The position numbers were made by a program, and so were the translations under genes. Below are positions 31,301 to 40,408 of a stretch of 56,253 nucleotides of DNA, one piece after another (the first letter of the stretch is position 1; every line of letters begins with the position of its first letter). Below the pieces are notes generated by a model. That model was not told the origin of the DNA, ran no database searches, and saw only the letters and a program-made list of their open reading frames with translations. The stretch lies in IMG/VR virus record IMGVR_UViG_3300030451_004176, positions 1-56,253 of that record; one strand, 5' to 3'. Source of the stretch: a virus.

Positions 31301-32339
31301 TGACTATTTGTTGTTGTAACCCTGGATCTGTATTTGGATCTTTTCCTAATGCTGTTTCATTTTCTATAACTACATCTAAGTCTTCAATTTCTTTTTCCAG
31401 TTCTTGTATTTCTTGACTAGTTGTTTTACCTGTTTCTGTTTCTGGGTCAATAGCAGTAGGTACACTAAAATCCCCTGTAGTTGTTTTACCTGTCTTTTCT
31501 TGTGTCTTGGTAACAACTACTACTTCATCTAACAATATACCATCAAAAGATGGGTCTTGCTCTTTGATTTTGTCTAAGACTTTTTGTTGATCTTCATCTT
31601 TTAATTCAGATGGTTTGGTAGGTGTATTTTGATCTATCTCAAAAATTGTTTTTCGATCATCTGCCTCTGCGTCTGGAGTTGGTGTTGGTGCTGGGGCTGC
31701 TGGAGGAGGTGTTTTTGTAATTTCCTCTTTTAAAGATTCTTGAGCAGCTTCATAGTTTTCTTTGTAGTATATCCCGCTTTTAGCAAATATTTCTCCACCT
31801 GGGGACTTAGATGCTCTTTTTAAATCATTTCGGGCTTTTCGATTAGTGGTTTTATATGAATACTTACCTATGTCATATCCAATTCCTTTAAATTTTACAT
31901 TCGTAGGAATATATCCTTTCTCAGCTTGTTCAAAAGTAATACCTTCTACGTCTGGGTCTAAGCCAGTTATTCGTTTATACTTCTCTTTCCATTTATCATC
32001 TGTGGGTTGTTGAGCAGCAGGTGGTTGTTGAGCAGCAGGTGGTTGTTGAGCAGCAGGGGAAGAAGCTTCTTCATCATTATCAACGGGAGAAGGTGGTTCA
32101 ACCTCCGTTGGAGAAGGCTCCGATGAGGTAGGCTCTTGATTTTCCACGATAGTGGATTCCATACTTTCCTCTGGAGAAATAGAAGTTGAATCTTTTTTTT
32201 TTAAAACAGATTTTTTTATTGACTCTAATTCTTCTACTCCGTCAATATCATCAAACCTTTCTAGTAAGTCTTGATTACTTACATCAGAATTATCTTGTAA
32301 TACTTTAGTAACTCTTCTTAATGTTTTTTCACTTGCCAT
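25359..32339 (-). CDS. Giant internal virion/DNA-ejection protein (T7 gp16-like by position)
   Basis: This 2326-residue protein has a long acidic, Pro/Glu-rich, largely disordered N-terminal part with two tandem repeats. A helical, coiled-coil middle follows, with several hydrophobic segments (NITAAFLVLGPSAAG, LGFAAGGIVSTAV). The C-terminal half contains SPTTQAINFTGNTLI, FWKIYGFFNEAGQYS and PVASPFLSFTYESFR and resembles large phage ejection proteins (from memory). It is the third of three genes (180, 595, 2326 aa) arranged like T7 14-15-16. It probably enters the cell with DNA. No catalytic motif was seen, neither lysozyme nor DxDGD-type polymerase. Confidence 0.6.
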   Translation of the reverse strand: MASEKTLRRVTKVLQDNSDVSNQDLLERFDDIDGVEELESIKKSVLKKKDSTSISPEESMESTIVENQEPTSSEPSPTEVEPPSPVDNDEEASSPAAQQPPAAQQPPAAQQPTDDKWKEKYKRITGLDPDVEGITFEQAEKGYIPTNVKFKGIGYDIGKYSYKTTNRKARNDLKRASKSPGGEIFAKSGIYYKENYEAAQESLKEEITKTPPPAAPAPTPTPDAEADDRKTIFEIDQNTPTKPSELKDEDQQKVLDKIKEQDPSFDGILLDEVVVVTKTQEKTGKTTTGDFSVPTAIDPETETGKTTSQEIQELEKEIEDLDVVIENETALGKDPNTDPGLQQQIVRREDKKQQLELYKDVSEVEEMKDVVKATYTDPEGNEKEVVIEESIVLPTAEGKEPTELQKTVLEETKRVDKEVKKDEFKEKVNSHRRLHPDSDITTRYSTAEIDKAFDETESGEAPTKVLDTPIGDQIITSDEEDSVPFVNSIYNDYGIEAEQSGIGDSMIVKAVDEDGNVTDEITIDLNIARTDVDLGPIGKIFTGGGDGDLALKPIKPEKQRRKIKKEKEKLKKFIEKNARSERTEIQKVRSEVDEQIDLEEIKAIRKNIVQLEKELLDLREDYIKKLEDQTTQAEELKKIVGDPNSTFEEINQAADDYLKLQEEIEETSRKIIAKAEVMDELQDESTALIAQKIEYYRKYQIETGPYEMNLSDEYAYWTQIFIDAIQDPLLGAYIHMLDLLQTPFGGLDEDQRNQIRKDADDLRDFLGLEGDIPKEKIEAIRRQGNWGRQLLTVLDELAGNITAAFLVLGPSAAGIMMNALPASSAAMVYERLSERMDTDPLFDDIPESHKLALKTAVGIAIFYLDRLGLKFSTGKIGAVLEKLLKKYFMDAGKKSTLRGFFRHIEEIFSNPYKVAKLFTGATGEAVTEISQGWTQKGLQEILNEMEKLAGNTEGELFTESEQFNPSTKQFWKDTALEGSLGFAAGGIVSTAVTLAQNGPSDIATDEQIAAALIIAEDEDIKQGFETKLKVEIAKGELTADEANDIMQRIEDIKNAYEQTNAYPGLDPEQKSDIARKILELNKLEEQKSNATNKRMQRGYDGLIKAKQQEIDDIIDQSEKEVSALKERALQDKETQQKPEEVEEVEEVEEVEEVEETLEDGIIEARKIAAYAVSRDNNLTLEELSQISELIPDLDIDISTDRDIKADELLTKINNYAIQKQETGDILDAQPTEGIQEVEEEVRESDIEKEEEIKKAGFDFTSIFRKINNWFMGRDKAGNPTPKDFKETIEYLNRVLLTSKRFLPQAFKNIVDSEISYRSYISQQGVDAINDYNTAVRKIKNESDKNEAKIASQAYLNGLVPKEFFEGSKTKEEVINDLENEKNSIENQISDLEKAKTEIDPKSKQAQKQKDGIDSKIANLEDRLETIDAFEKLKILDQLTPESMPDDVFQASVELRSIIDKNTKDIIELNRTLGMIDEETINIMEENLGSYLKRSYQVFNDKNWYKKVTDDVLSNAAQDIFNKYIEQGQSPELAAENTRRDIEAYTSKNGKEILEKGIKNPVKQKSKKRVPLKIRMLMGQYGDAVQQFAQTIQSQSAKVASMKAIKDVIDLGLKTNVIFESQEDAIKAHPDGSHNNVFIVGGKTYYSNEGMAYELNEPDLSGIKEKAEFEKLKDNLIRGWQKSVGYYKYGLTVLSPTTQAINFTGNTLIAANNGHINLLKLPDVVKTFQKDGRDIYNYLIKEGVINSSVRLEMVEDLLQKSPEDILLDSANEKNTFSSRMINAIKGFPKKTYEAGDNFWKIYGFFNEAGQYSLAEYGKPYNKLNAEEKKIINKKAADIIKDIYPNYSKISDFVRRFKTVPVASPFLSFTYESFRIQLKNLKLAYQEISDPNPMIKAIGLKRLAGISAATAGVAAIVGSSQEDEDMDRNTPEGKAKFDQSKRYTFSWQENSDIIPLSIENGVYKYIDATASNPFGPSIKMMNAWDPEKDIVQNTIEMLKVGGAENFLSGDILARTISNVINNQSDYGGNIYEPEASDDVKMDAIIDYVKRKILPGFIKFAEKAKDQGFKDIAISMTGVKPFEVDMRKQFGYKAGKFEYGGRKKDIEDAASSFIERGLQQEGYDNIDDYLEKNFDVLIDDFAENFDQFVGEDGYLKNIFPTDIKGSSVFLRFRDFQEEFTNQNEKYKEMVNELHKDYKALVEAGGVPEKEALQILTDKGFNAKEQQEIISNAPRDVKTKLTKKFYNSLYSEVSKMSDARRKKLKLDKFYEFYKGQKLRIPMAPESKMTAREALKKRLATLKMTEEEYRNAVDTLDFNGVDLVDFMRFKN
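28874..28926. repeat. In-frame Glu/Val tandem repeat
   Basis: Minus-strand codons read EEV repeatedly (about 14 residues) inside the giant virion gene. The DNA repeats in 9- and 18-base units (CTTCTACCTCTTCCA). Slippage here would change copy number without shifting frame. Confidence 0.6.
32005..32058. repeat. Three 18-bp direct repeats (PAAQQP)
   Basis: GGTTGTTGAGCAGCAGGT occurs three times in tandem, coding PAAQQP in the disordered N-terminal part of the giant virion protein. Near-identity at DNA level suggests recent duplication. Confidence 0.75.
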
Positions 32340-32349
32340 TAATTATATT

Positions 32350-34137
32350 TTAAATAATATCAACTACACCATCACCTAGTGTAGCATCTAACTCAGCTTG
32401 AAATAATTTTAAAAATTCAGGTCCTCTTGTTAGGGTTGGATTTTCCCATAATATTTTATTCAACGATTCAATAACTTGCCTGTGTTGAGTTGGAGCTAAA
32501 TTAGCAGGTATTTTAAAATTAACAGGATTATTTCTAAACGGTGTTCTTTTACCCATAGAAATTTCTAAATTTTCTGCAGTTTCTTTTACGCCTACATTAC
32601 CCCTAAATGATTCAGGAACATAACCAGGCATATCTGTTCCTAAGTTTTCAAAGTTTGTAGAGTAAGCAACTTGCTTCTTAGCATCAGACCTATTTAAATA
32701 TTCTTCCAAAGGAACTGCTCTTATACCCACTCGTACAGTAACATCTGAATCTCTTTCCCCTGGATCTGCCTTAAATACTTCTGCTTTTCCTGGGTTATAA
32801 TCTGTTGTAGTAGTAATATTGCTTTTTCTCCAAACATCAGTAAAAGAAGATTTATCATTAGTAGCTTTTTGATAAATACTATATAAATCCTGTGTTATTT
32901 TTTCATTTGAAATTGGTTGCCCATTCTGCCTAACATTTACTATAGTTCTTTGTATTTTACTTTTTTCTGGGAAATCAAAAACATAAGCAGTTATTTCTCC
33001 ATTTTGATCTAACTCATAATTAACATCATCTGCACCTAGTGTTGTAGCTATTGATGACATAGAAGATTGAAAATCCGTTCCAGTTGTTAAAACATTATTT
33101 ACTGATTTAACAAAATCGCTTCCTGTTTTTAATTTATCTACTGCTGCTTGACCCTTATCACTACCTACTCCAGACACACTTTCAAAAGGAAGTGTTCCTT
33201 TTACATCTTCTGCAAAAGCTTTAATAGCATCTTCATTTATTTTTTCAATTTGTTCTGGCACAACTGATATGATACCATCTTTTATTGTCATAAAAATACT
33301 TTCGGTATCGTTAGAATCGTAAGTATCAAAGTTTACTTTTTTATAACCACTTTTATTATTTTGAATTAAATAATTAGTAGCACTTATTTGTCCTTGATCT
33401 GTAAATTGAGCAGCAGATAAATCCTCAACAGTTTTTTCAAAATTAGGGTTGTTCCTTGGATCGAGTATAGTAGTTCTTCCATCTGCGCTAGTTTTACTTG
33501 ATGCCTTTTGAACAGCCTTACTAACATTAGAGACTTTGGTAGTGGTATCAAACTTATCAGACTTAAATAGCATTAAACCATTTAAATCCTTCATAGTCAT
33601 CGATTCTCCAATAGGTTGATTGTTACCATCATATCTTTGAAAAACTAATCTCCCATTTTGAAACTTAGGCTCCAAATTGTCAACTTGACCAAACCTTTCT
33701 AATAAATCTCCAGCAGCTGAATTAACAGGTCCCATATCTCCTGTTTGAACACCTTTTTGATATTTTTGATATGAGGTGTTGTAGTTTTGATTAAAACTTT
33801 TAAATAAATTGTATTGACCTTTTAAGTCGGCATAAGCAATGTTGTAATCCTTTTGAGATATCTCTTTAGATAACATTTGATCTTTTAAGGCTTCATTAGC
33901 ATTTGCTAAAGAATAACCTACATTAGATACAAAGACTTGATGAGATGCTCTTTCTGAACCTTTTAAACCCTCTATTCCTTCTTCTAACTCTTTAGCAGCA
34001 GATATTACTCCACTTCTTTCTTCTAGTCTAGCTTTCTCTCCCTCCTCTAATTTATCAGTTATTTTTTTAGTTACATCTGACCAATTTACAGCGGTAGGTC
34101 TTTCTCTTTCAACATATCCGTAAAATTCTTTTGCCAT
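32350..34137 (-). CDS. Internal virion protein (T7 gp15-like by position)
   Basis: This 595-residue protein has a long charged, helical N-terminal half (EGEKARLEERSGV, then YKKVNFDTYDSND) and a mixed C-terminal half. It is the middle member of the three-gene set between 25359 and 34683, read in the 14-15-16 order of T7-like ejection complexes. No enzymatic motif was seen. A structural role in the capsid core or ejection tube is inferred from order and size. Confidence 0.5.
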   Translation of the reverse strand: MAKEFYGYVERERPTAVNWSDVTKKITDKLEEGEKARLEERSGVISAAKELEEGIEGLKGSERASHQVFVSNVGYSLANANEALKDQMLSKEISQKDYNIAYADLKGQYNLFKSFNQNYNTSYQKYQKGVQTGDMGPVNSAAGDLLERFGQVDNLEPKFQNGRLVFQRYDGNNQPIGESMTMKDLNGLMLFKSDKFDTTTKVSNVSKAVQKASSKTSADGRTTILDPRNNPNFEKTVEDLSAAQFTDQGQISATNYLIQNNKSGYKKVNFDTYDSNDTESIFMTIKDGIISVVPEQIEKINEDAIKAFAEDVKGTLPFESVSGVGSDKGQAAVDKLKTGSDFVKSVNNVLTTGTDFQSSMSSIATTLGADDVNYELDQNGEITAYVFDFPEKSKIQRTIVNVRQNGQPISNEKITQDLYSIYQKATNDKSSFTDVWRKSNITTTTDYNPGKAEVFKADPGERDSDVTVRVGIRAVPLEEYLNRSDAKKQVAYSTNFENLGTDMPGYVPESFRGNVGVKETAENLEISMGKRTPFRNNPVNFKIPANLAPTQHRQVIESLNKILWENPTLTRGPEFLKLFQAELDATLGDGVVDII

Positions 34138-34140
34138 TTT

Positions 34141-34683
34141 TTATGCTAAATAATTAAATAATCCAGCACCTACTTCACCAAAAGCTTCAAAACCTCCTTG
34201 CATTTGACCTGTTCTTTGTTGTTCGTATTGTGCAGCAGCTATTTGAGCACCTTTAGCTCTTTCTAATTGAATATCCTGAATTCTTTTTGCAACAGCTTGT
34301 TCTTCAGTTGCTATATCAGATTCGAGTTCTTGAATGTCTTTTTGTCTTTGAGCAAATATATCTTGCTGAGTCTTACTAACTTGCTGTTGTAAACTAGGGG
34401 CTAAAGCTAAAGCTGTTCTAAAATCACCACCTACGTTTTCTAATATTTGAGAAGCTGCTTGTGATGTGGCTTCTATTTGTGGTGTATATATATCTTCGTT
34501 TACTGTTCTTAATTTTTCAGCATTTATTTTAGCTTGCTTCATAGCTTCTTCTACAGCTAAACTTGCTTGATCCTCAGCATCCTGCATATACTCTCTTGAT
34601 TTGTTTGCACTAATTAGATCTCCAATACCGCTAGCAGCTTGAAGCCCTAAAGTAATTAATATCTTAGCTGTGAGTGGATCCAT
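34141..34683 (-). CDS. Internal virion protein (T7 gp14-like)
   Basis: This 180-residue protein has one hydrophobic helix (LITLGLQAASGIGDLI, about residues 9-24) and then a long Gln/Ala/Glu-rich helical rod (AEDQASLAVEEAMKQAK, EQAVAKRIQDIQLERAKGA). It ends with a Gly/Phe-rich tail. This is the common shape of gp14-type ejection proteins that insert in the outer membrane. It leads the 14-15-16-like set behind a TATATTTG motif. Confidence 0.6.
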   Translation of the reverse strand: MDPLTAKILITLGLQAASGIGDLISANKSREYMQDAEDQASLAVEEAMKQAKINAEKLRTVNEDIYTPQIEATSQAASQILENVGGDFRTALALAPSLQQQVSKTQQDIFAQRQKDIQELESDIATEEQAVAKRIQDIQLERAKGAQIAAAQYEQQRTGQMQGGFEAFGEVGAGLFNYLA

Positions 34684-34714
34684 AAAGAGTTTGTTTTTAA
34701 TTAAGCTTTAAATG

Positions 34715-34722
34715 CAAATATA
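34715..34722 (-). promoter_or_regulatory. Putative Bacteroidetes-type -7 element for the internal proteins
   Basis: Minus-strand TATATTTG lies in the 40-bp gap between the genes at 34724 and 34683, 31 nt before the ATG. It would drive the three internal-protein genes. The TTG half is not clear. Confidence 0.45.
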
Positions 34723-34723
34723 G

Positions 34724-35524
34724 TTAATTTTTACGTAAAGTAGGGTTGCTCATCATCATATCTGAAACCACAGAAAACAATTCTGAAGCAAACCTATCAT
34801 CGCTTGTTAATGTGTATTTCATATAATGACCTCTTATTCCGTGTGATTCAGCCACTGTATTTTTAACATACATTATAAAATCTCCATTATTCGGAGGAGT
34901 TATAGGTAGAGTAGCATTAATCGTAATTACATTGGTTGCTCTATTTACATCTGTTACAGTTCCAGAATCTTTCACTCCAGAGGGGCCTATTCCCGGAGAG
35001 AAGATAGTGTCTCCTATGCTTAAAATAGAATCTATTTCAACGTTAGAGGCAAAGGCAATGTCAAAAACATTAGGCGCTGTATTAGTAACAGTAGTGCAAT
35101 TAGCAATACCATTGGCGTATCTAATTAAAAAATTAATATCAGTACTTACATAACGGATAAAAGAAAATTGATTACCTTCCTTTGTTTCAAAATAAGCTTT
35201 ATCAATTGAAGCTACTTGCGGTAATCCGCTAGCTCCCAATAAATCTGTTTCCAAATCCACTTTCCATTTGGTATCGGATTGTATTTCTATGGTCTTAAAA
35301 AGTTTATTTTCAAGAGGAGATTTATTAAATACACTCGTTACCTTAGATTCATATTGTACGCCATAAAAATTAGCTCTATTTGTATTAGTATTATGCCTGT
35401 ATAGTTGTCCATTTTTAAATGAATAAAAATAATTATTCAAACCAAGCATTGACTCAGGTATAAAAGAATAAAAAGAAGGCCATCCTTTATCGCTAGGGCT
35501 ATATGTTAAAGTATATTCTGACAT
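34724..35524 (-). CDS. Virion structural protein
   Basis: This 266-residue protein contains KGWPSFYSFIPESM near the N-terminus, GQLYRHNT, KLFKTIEIQSDTKW and a C-terminal half with a beta module (IGDTIFSPGIGPSG, VTDVNRATNVITI) related to that in 42145-42651. The GWPSFYSFIPE.M pattern is a recurring feature of crAss-like and Cellulophaga podophage structural genes (from memory). It overlaps the stabilisation gene by 1 bp. Confidence 0.6.
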   Translation of the reverse strand: MSEYTLTYSPSDKGWPSFYSFIPESMLGLNNYFYSFKNGQLYRHNTNTNRANFYGVQYESKVTSVFNKSPLENKLFKTIEIQSDTKWKVDLETDLLGASGLPQVASIDKAYFETKEGNQFSFIRYVSTDINFLIRYANGIANCTTVTNTAPNVFDIAFASNVEIDSILSIGDTIFSPGIGPSGVKDSGTVTDVNRATNVITINATLPITPPNNGDFIMYVKNTVAESHGIRGHYMKYTLTSDDRFASELFSVVSDMMMSNPTLRKN

Positions 35525-38500
35525 TATGAAAAGTAATCATATATAATATAAAGATAATTTAATGATGGTGGTGGCGCAGAAGGGTTAAAATTAAAACTAC
35601 CTGAGTAAACTCCCGTGCTAGTGGGTGACACAGTAGTAATGTTGTTAGCAGCTGTAAGCAAAGCATTAATGTTTGATGGGTTATTTTGGTATAGTATATT
35701 ACTCCAAAAATACATTTGTCTGTTACTAGTAGGATCAAAATCATAAGTATCAGAAGTTTCTTTGGAAGTAATAACATCCACCACTGAAGAAACAGATCCT
35801 GTAACCAAACCTGTGGTTGGTATCATATTAACACCTTCTTGACCTGATATAATTTCATACTGAGCTACATAGTTTCCAGCTGTTTTACCAGGGATAATAT
35901 CAGTTTCAAAAATAATGGTATCCGAATACAATGGGCTTGAATAAGGTTCTGCATTAGACCATCTAAACTTATTTGTTATTTGTTTCCCAGCATCAGAAGG
36001 ATTATAAACAGTTACTAAAACAACTGCAAATTCAGCAGCATTAATGCAAGTATTTGTTAATTGAAAAGTAGCTGGTGTTACAGTTGGATTACTTACAACT
36101 ACCTCAACATTAGCTTCTTCTACAGACGCTTTGTCTTTTGTAAAATTTAAAGTTCCACTTCCAGTAATAGCTCCTGTGGTAGCAGTAATCCCATCATAAG
36201 TTACATTTAATGTAATCTCACCTGCAGAAATATCATATCCAAGACTTCCTGAACCTATGCCAGTTCCGTAATCTAAAATGTAATTTACATTATCTTTTCT
36301 TGTTGTAAAAGTTAATATATTTCCACAATTGTATAGTTTTATCTCTTGGGGTAAATTAATTTCATTAGAAGATAAAACATATTCGTCAATAAAAGGGTCG
36401 TAAGCTCCTATTTTTTGTGTGTTTGGATATTCAATAAATAAATCCCTAAACCAACTTCTCAACCCAAAATTTGAAGCTACACTCAGCTGTTCGTTGCTGT
36501 ACGAATCTCCACGAAGCTCTATAACAGCTCCTCTTGATGAATCAGTAAAATATTTTCCAATACCATATTGAACATAGCTTTCTGGATTTTTACTTATACC
36601 ATATTCCTCTACTCTTGCTATTTGAGTGCCTAATACATTAGTACTAGCTGAAACATTAGCACTTCCATCAGAGTTCAACAGTTGAGTTTTCTCCGCAAGC
36701 ACATAAGATATTTTGTTTTCTTGAAGGGTTAATAAGTCCGACTTTCTACCATCTAATATTTGTATATCTCCATACCTATTGTCTAAATCTTTAAAGTTTA
36801 AGGTTCCTAGATTAAAAGAGTTTAAACGGTTAATATTACCTTCTAAGTTAAATAACCCACTATACGTTATAGAAGCCCCTCTATCAGCTTCTTTAAACTC
36901 TTCATCAGACACACCATAAACTCTGTTTCCTATAGTAAAGTTTTGTTTTTTAATAGAGTCTAATATTCTAATACTTTCTACTCCATTTCTAAATGTAAAA
37001 CAGTCATAAAACTCATTTATTACAATAGCTGGTGAATTAGCTGTACCCGGTTGAACTGGAGTTGAACCAGCAAAAGCAAGTTCGATACAAATCGTGTAAA
37101 CATCTGGCACTTCTACCACAGTATGTTCTCCTTGATAAGCCGTGTGTGTAAAAGGTAAATTCTGATTTATAATTACAGTGTCTCCGACAGTATAAGAGTG
37201 TGGTGTGTTAGAGCCACCAAATATAGAGTTATCTGTAAAAACTACATTGTTACCATAACCATTGGTTGAAGCAGTTAAGCCAACGGCAGTTCTATAAGCG
37301 TTGTTTTGACCATTATCAGCAAAGCTCCAATCAAATTGATTTTGAAAATTACCTTGATGTTTATTGTTAATTATTTCATAAGACTCTTCTCCTTCAAAAA
37401 AGAAATTAGGATTTGATTCAACTGGTTCTGTTTCAAAAACAAGTGGTTGAGATACTTGTTCTTCTATTGTAATACTAGCCGAAACTTTACTAGGAGCAAA
37501 ATCAAGTTGTATAGGGCTAACTGCACTAACGCAAGCTTGGTAATTACAACGAAATCCAATAGCTGGTGTCCCTGGACTATTCAATGGGTTTAAACTAATT
37601 ACGTGATAATCTCCAGCTGGCTTCAAAACTGAAGGTGTTTGAATAGATTCTCCAATAAATTTAATAGGAAACTCAGGTTCTGAGTTTGGTCCATAAGATA
37701 TGTTTAATACTGGAAACTCATTATTAATTCCAGAGACAAACTGATCAGTAATCATTTGAGATAAGTTTGTTCTAAAGTTTTGAGAAGATGTTCCTGTTGT
37801 TACATTATAATTTTTATTAGCTCTTTTAGTAATTTTTAAATGTTGATAACCCACCTCTTTACAAGCAGTAAAAAGATAAGTATCAGCCTTTTCCCTCTCA
37901 TATAAAACATCAATTGTAATGTAAGTACCTACAGGAATAATGCCTGTTGCCCAGGGACCTGTAAGCATAGGCGATAAATCTAAACACAAATTAGCATATT
38001 GAGCAGATAAAGAAGATCCTTGCTGAGATTCTACCCCTTCAACAGTTACTGACTCAAACCCTACTCCTAAAGGATCATAAGTAGTGGTTCTTTTCAACTT
38101 AATATAAACTCCAGCAGGAGGATTAGGGGTGGATGTCACATTAGGTTGTGTGCTTTTTGTTACAACAACTACTTCTTCGTAATTACTTTTTGGTGAGTTA
38201 CCATCGTTTTTAGCTATTAGTATTTGACCTTCAGTAACTTTAGCAGCTTGCTCACCTTCTAATAAACACCAAAAAAATTGATTTTCATCATTATCTTCAT
38301 ATGCTCTCACAGCATATATAGTATCATACTCTAAGCCAGATGGCTTGATAGCAAACTTATATTTTTTCGCCCAAGAAGGAGGATTCATTGATGGGGGAAT
38401 AGTAGTTTTTGCTTTGTTTTGTATAACAGAATTTGAAGCTGGTACTTTAAAACTACTGTTGTTACTTAATAATGGAGTAGAAGACCTGTTGTATTCATCC

Positions 38501-40407
38501 ATATATATAAGACCAATATCAAAATCTCTGTTACTATGTAAACTTTTTTTATCAGAAAGACCATTTATTGTGAAAAACGGAGGTGATGAAGCCTGATACC
38601 TAACACCTTCAAAAGAAAAAACTCCACCTGCACTCCCTGGTGTGCTGTAATAAACAGGCATAGGAAGTTGCATTGTTATTTTGTTTGTATCGTTATTTGG
38701 AGGTGCAACAGTAGTTATTTTAAAACCTGTTTGTCCAACAGGATAACTTGGAGGCGATACAGAAGTTCCATCTTGACATCCTGAAGGGTTGTTGGGCGAT
38801 GCAAAATTAGCAGCTGAGTTTACGGGAGTTGCAGCAGAACTTGTTACCGTGTTCTCAGCCGGATTAACTAAAGACCCATTATTTATAAAATCTGTAACTG
38901 TAGCTGGAGAAGCACTTGCCGCACTAGTAAAAGAAATAAAAGATTTTGTAGGTGCAATATTAGCTGGGCCAATTCCAAAAGCTCTTTCAAACTCATTACT
39001 ATTAAAGAAGTCATATGCGTTGGCATAAGAATCATTTATATAAAAAGAAAATCCAACGTTTGCTATAACTGGATTTGATCTAGTTACATTTAGATTTAAA
39101 ACTGCAGCATTATCATTAACTACTTCTGACTGTAATCCAGAAACAATAGAACAACTAAATGTAATTAAAGTTCCAGCTGTAAACTGAACTCCTGTAAAAT
39201 CAAAAGTAGCTTCAGTGTCACTAATAGTGTTTGTTACTCCAGGATTACCCATTAAGTAGTCAGAGTCTGTTATTGTCCCTACAATACTTGAAGAAGAAGA
39301 TGTATTTGTTAATTGAGTTTCTTGACTAGGTTGAAAAAGCTCTGAAGTAAAATTAATATTTATATCGTTTCCATCAGAGTCTTTTATATCATATCCATCT
39401 ACATAGTTACCATACATCAATCTATTAGACTGAAAAGTCTGAGCTTTAGCGAATCTAGGAACATTGTCAAAAAGTCTTAATATTTCTGAAGTAGCTAATA
39501 TGTTTTTAATCTTCTTATCCTTAAATAAAATACTTTGTGTGGCATTATTTACCCACCCATTGTCAGCTTTATTGTAACTGTCTATAACTTTTATAACATC
39601 ATTATTAGAATCTTTAAAACAAAGCTCTATATCTGTAACTCTTTTATCCCCAGTATTAAACTGAAGAGTTAAAGAGTTAAATTTATTTTGCATTGAATTA
39701 TTTAAAGATGTAGCAAAATCAAAATCAAATTCATCTTGAGGTCTGAACGCAGGAGAAGTAAACTGTGATAGAGCACTGTACTCACCATCTAAATATCGGT
39801 ATCTGTAGGCAAAACAAAGAAAATTATCAAAAACATAACCTTCTTCTAAAGGAGGAGATTGTGTTAAAATAACAGTAGGTTTTTCTGAAGGTGGTTTTAC
39901 AATGACAGATAAGTCGTTTTCTACAATAGTGTCAATACCACCGGTAGGTAAACCATAAGTTCTTTTTACGTTTATTTTTCTAGGTGGATTATAATCGTCT
40001 GTCCAAAAAAGTAAATCACCAATTAAGTTAACACCAGTTATATGGTAAGTTTTATTGAAGTTTAAAATACTAACAGACACAACGTGGTATATTATATTTC
40101 CTGTTACTACATTATAAGAAACAATTAAATCACCATTAATTGGGTCATTAATAAACCAGTATATATTGTTATCTATTTGATCAGCATAACTACCAATGCA
40201 AACTGCATTAGAAGATAAGGCTGTTCCCTGAAAGTTAATGTCAGTTAGTTTTTCGTTTCCTTTTGCTTTTTCTAATGAACCAACTTCTGAAACTGCTGTA
40301 GACCCAGTACGTAAATTTAAAGCATCAATGTATTCTCCTGGAGCTAAAATCCTTTCATCATCGGACTTATTCATTACGCCCTTTAAAAAAGTACTTACTG
40401 CCTTCAT
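35524..40407 (-). CDS. Tail stabilisation protein (P22 gp10-like N-terminus)
   Basis: This 1627-residue protein begins with MKAVSTFLKGVMNKSDDERI and LAPGEYIDALNLRTG, the N-terminal signature of the phage stabilisation (gp10-like) family. The region includes YWFINDPINGDLIVSYN and TGVNLIGDLLFWTDD, which suits a beta-propeller-like tail nozzle. The rest is long, Ser/Thr/Asn-rich and beta-rich and probably extends the tail hub. It lies between tail-connector genes and the internal proteins, as in many podoviruses. Confidence 0.7.
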   Translation of the reverse strand: MKAVSTFLKGVMNKSDDERILAPGEYIDALNLRTGSTAVSEVGSLEKAKGNEKLTDINFQGTALSSNAVCIGSYADQIDNNIYWFINDPINGDLIVSYNVVTGNIIYHVVSVSILNFNKTYHITGVNLIGDLLFWTDDYNPPRKINVKRTYGLPTGGIDTIVENDLSVIVKPPSEKPTVILTQSPPLEEGYVFDNFLCFAYRYRYLDGEYSALSQFTSPAFRPQDEFDFDFATSLNNSMQNKFNSLTLQFNTGDKRVTDIELCFKDSNNDVIKVIDSYNKADNGWVNNATQSILFKDKKIKNILATSEILRLFDNVPRFAKAQTFQSNRLMYGNYVDGYDIKDSDGNDININFTSELFQPSQETQLTNTSSSSSIVGTITDSDYLMGNPGVTNTISDTEATFDFTGVQFTAGTLITFSCSIVSGLQSEVVNDNAAVLNLNVTRSNPVIANVGFSFYINDSYANAYDFFNSNEFERAFGIGPANIAPTKSFISFTSAASASPATVTDFINNGSLVNPAENTVTSSAATPVNSAANFASPNNPSGCQDGTSVSPPSYPVGQTGFKITTVAPPNNDTNKITMQLPMPVYYSTPGSAGGVFSFEGVRYQASSPPFFTINGLSDKKSLHSNRDFDIGLIYMDEYNRSSTPLLSNNSSFKVPASNSVIQNKAKTTIPPSMNPPSWAKKYKFAIKPSGLEYDTIYAVRAYEDNDENQFFWCLLEGEQAAKVTEGQILIAKNDGNSPKSNYEEVVVVTKSTQPNVTSTPNPPAGVYIKLKRTTTYDPLGVGFESVTVEGVESQQGSSLSAQYANLCLDLSPMLTGPWATGIIPVGTYITIDVLYEREKADTYLFTACKEVGYQHLKITKRANKNYNVTTGTSSQNFRTNLSQMITDQFVSGINNEFPVLNISYGPNSEPEFPIKFIGESIQTPSVLKPAGDYHVISLNPLNSPGTPAIGFRCNYQACVSAVSPIQLDFAPSKVSASITIEEQVSQPLVFETEPVESNPNFFFEGEESYEIINNKHQGNFQNQFDWSFADNGQNNAYRTAVGLTASTNGYGNNVVFTDNSIFGGSNTPHSYTVGDTVIINQNLPFTHTAYQGEHTVVEVPDVYTICIELAFAGSTPVQPGTANSPAIVINEFYDCFTFRNGVESIRILDSIKKQNFTIGNRVYGVSDEEFKEADRGASITYSGLFNLEGNINRLNSFNLGTLNFKDLDNRYGDIQILDGRKSDLLTLQENKISYVLAEKTQLLNSDGSANVSASTNVLGTQIARVEEYGISKNPESYVQYGIGKYFTDSSRGAVIELRGDSYSNEQLSVASNFGLRSWFRDLFIEYPNTQKIGAYDPFIDEYVLSSNEINLPQEIKLYNCGNILTFTTRKDNVNYILDYGTGIGSGSLGYDISAGEITLNVTYDGITATTGAITGSGTLNFTKDKASVEEANVEVVVSNPTVTPATFQLTNTCINAAEFAVVLVTVYNPSDAGKQITNKFRWSNAEPYSSPLYSDTIIFETDIIPGKTAGNYVAQYEIISGQEGVNMIPTTGLVTGSVSSVVDVITSKETSDTYDFDPTSNRQMYFWSNILYQNNPSNINALLTAANNITTVSPTSTGVYSGSFNFNPSAPPPSLNYLYIIYDYFS

Positions 40408-40408
40408 T

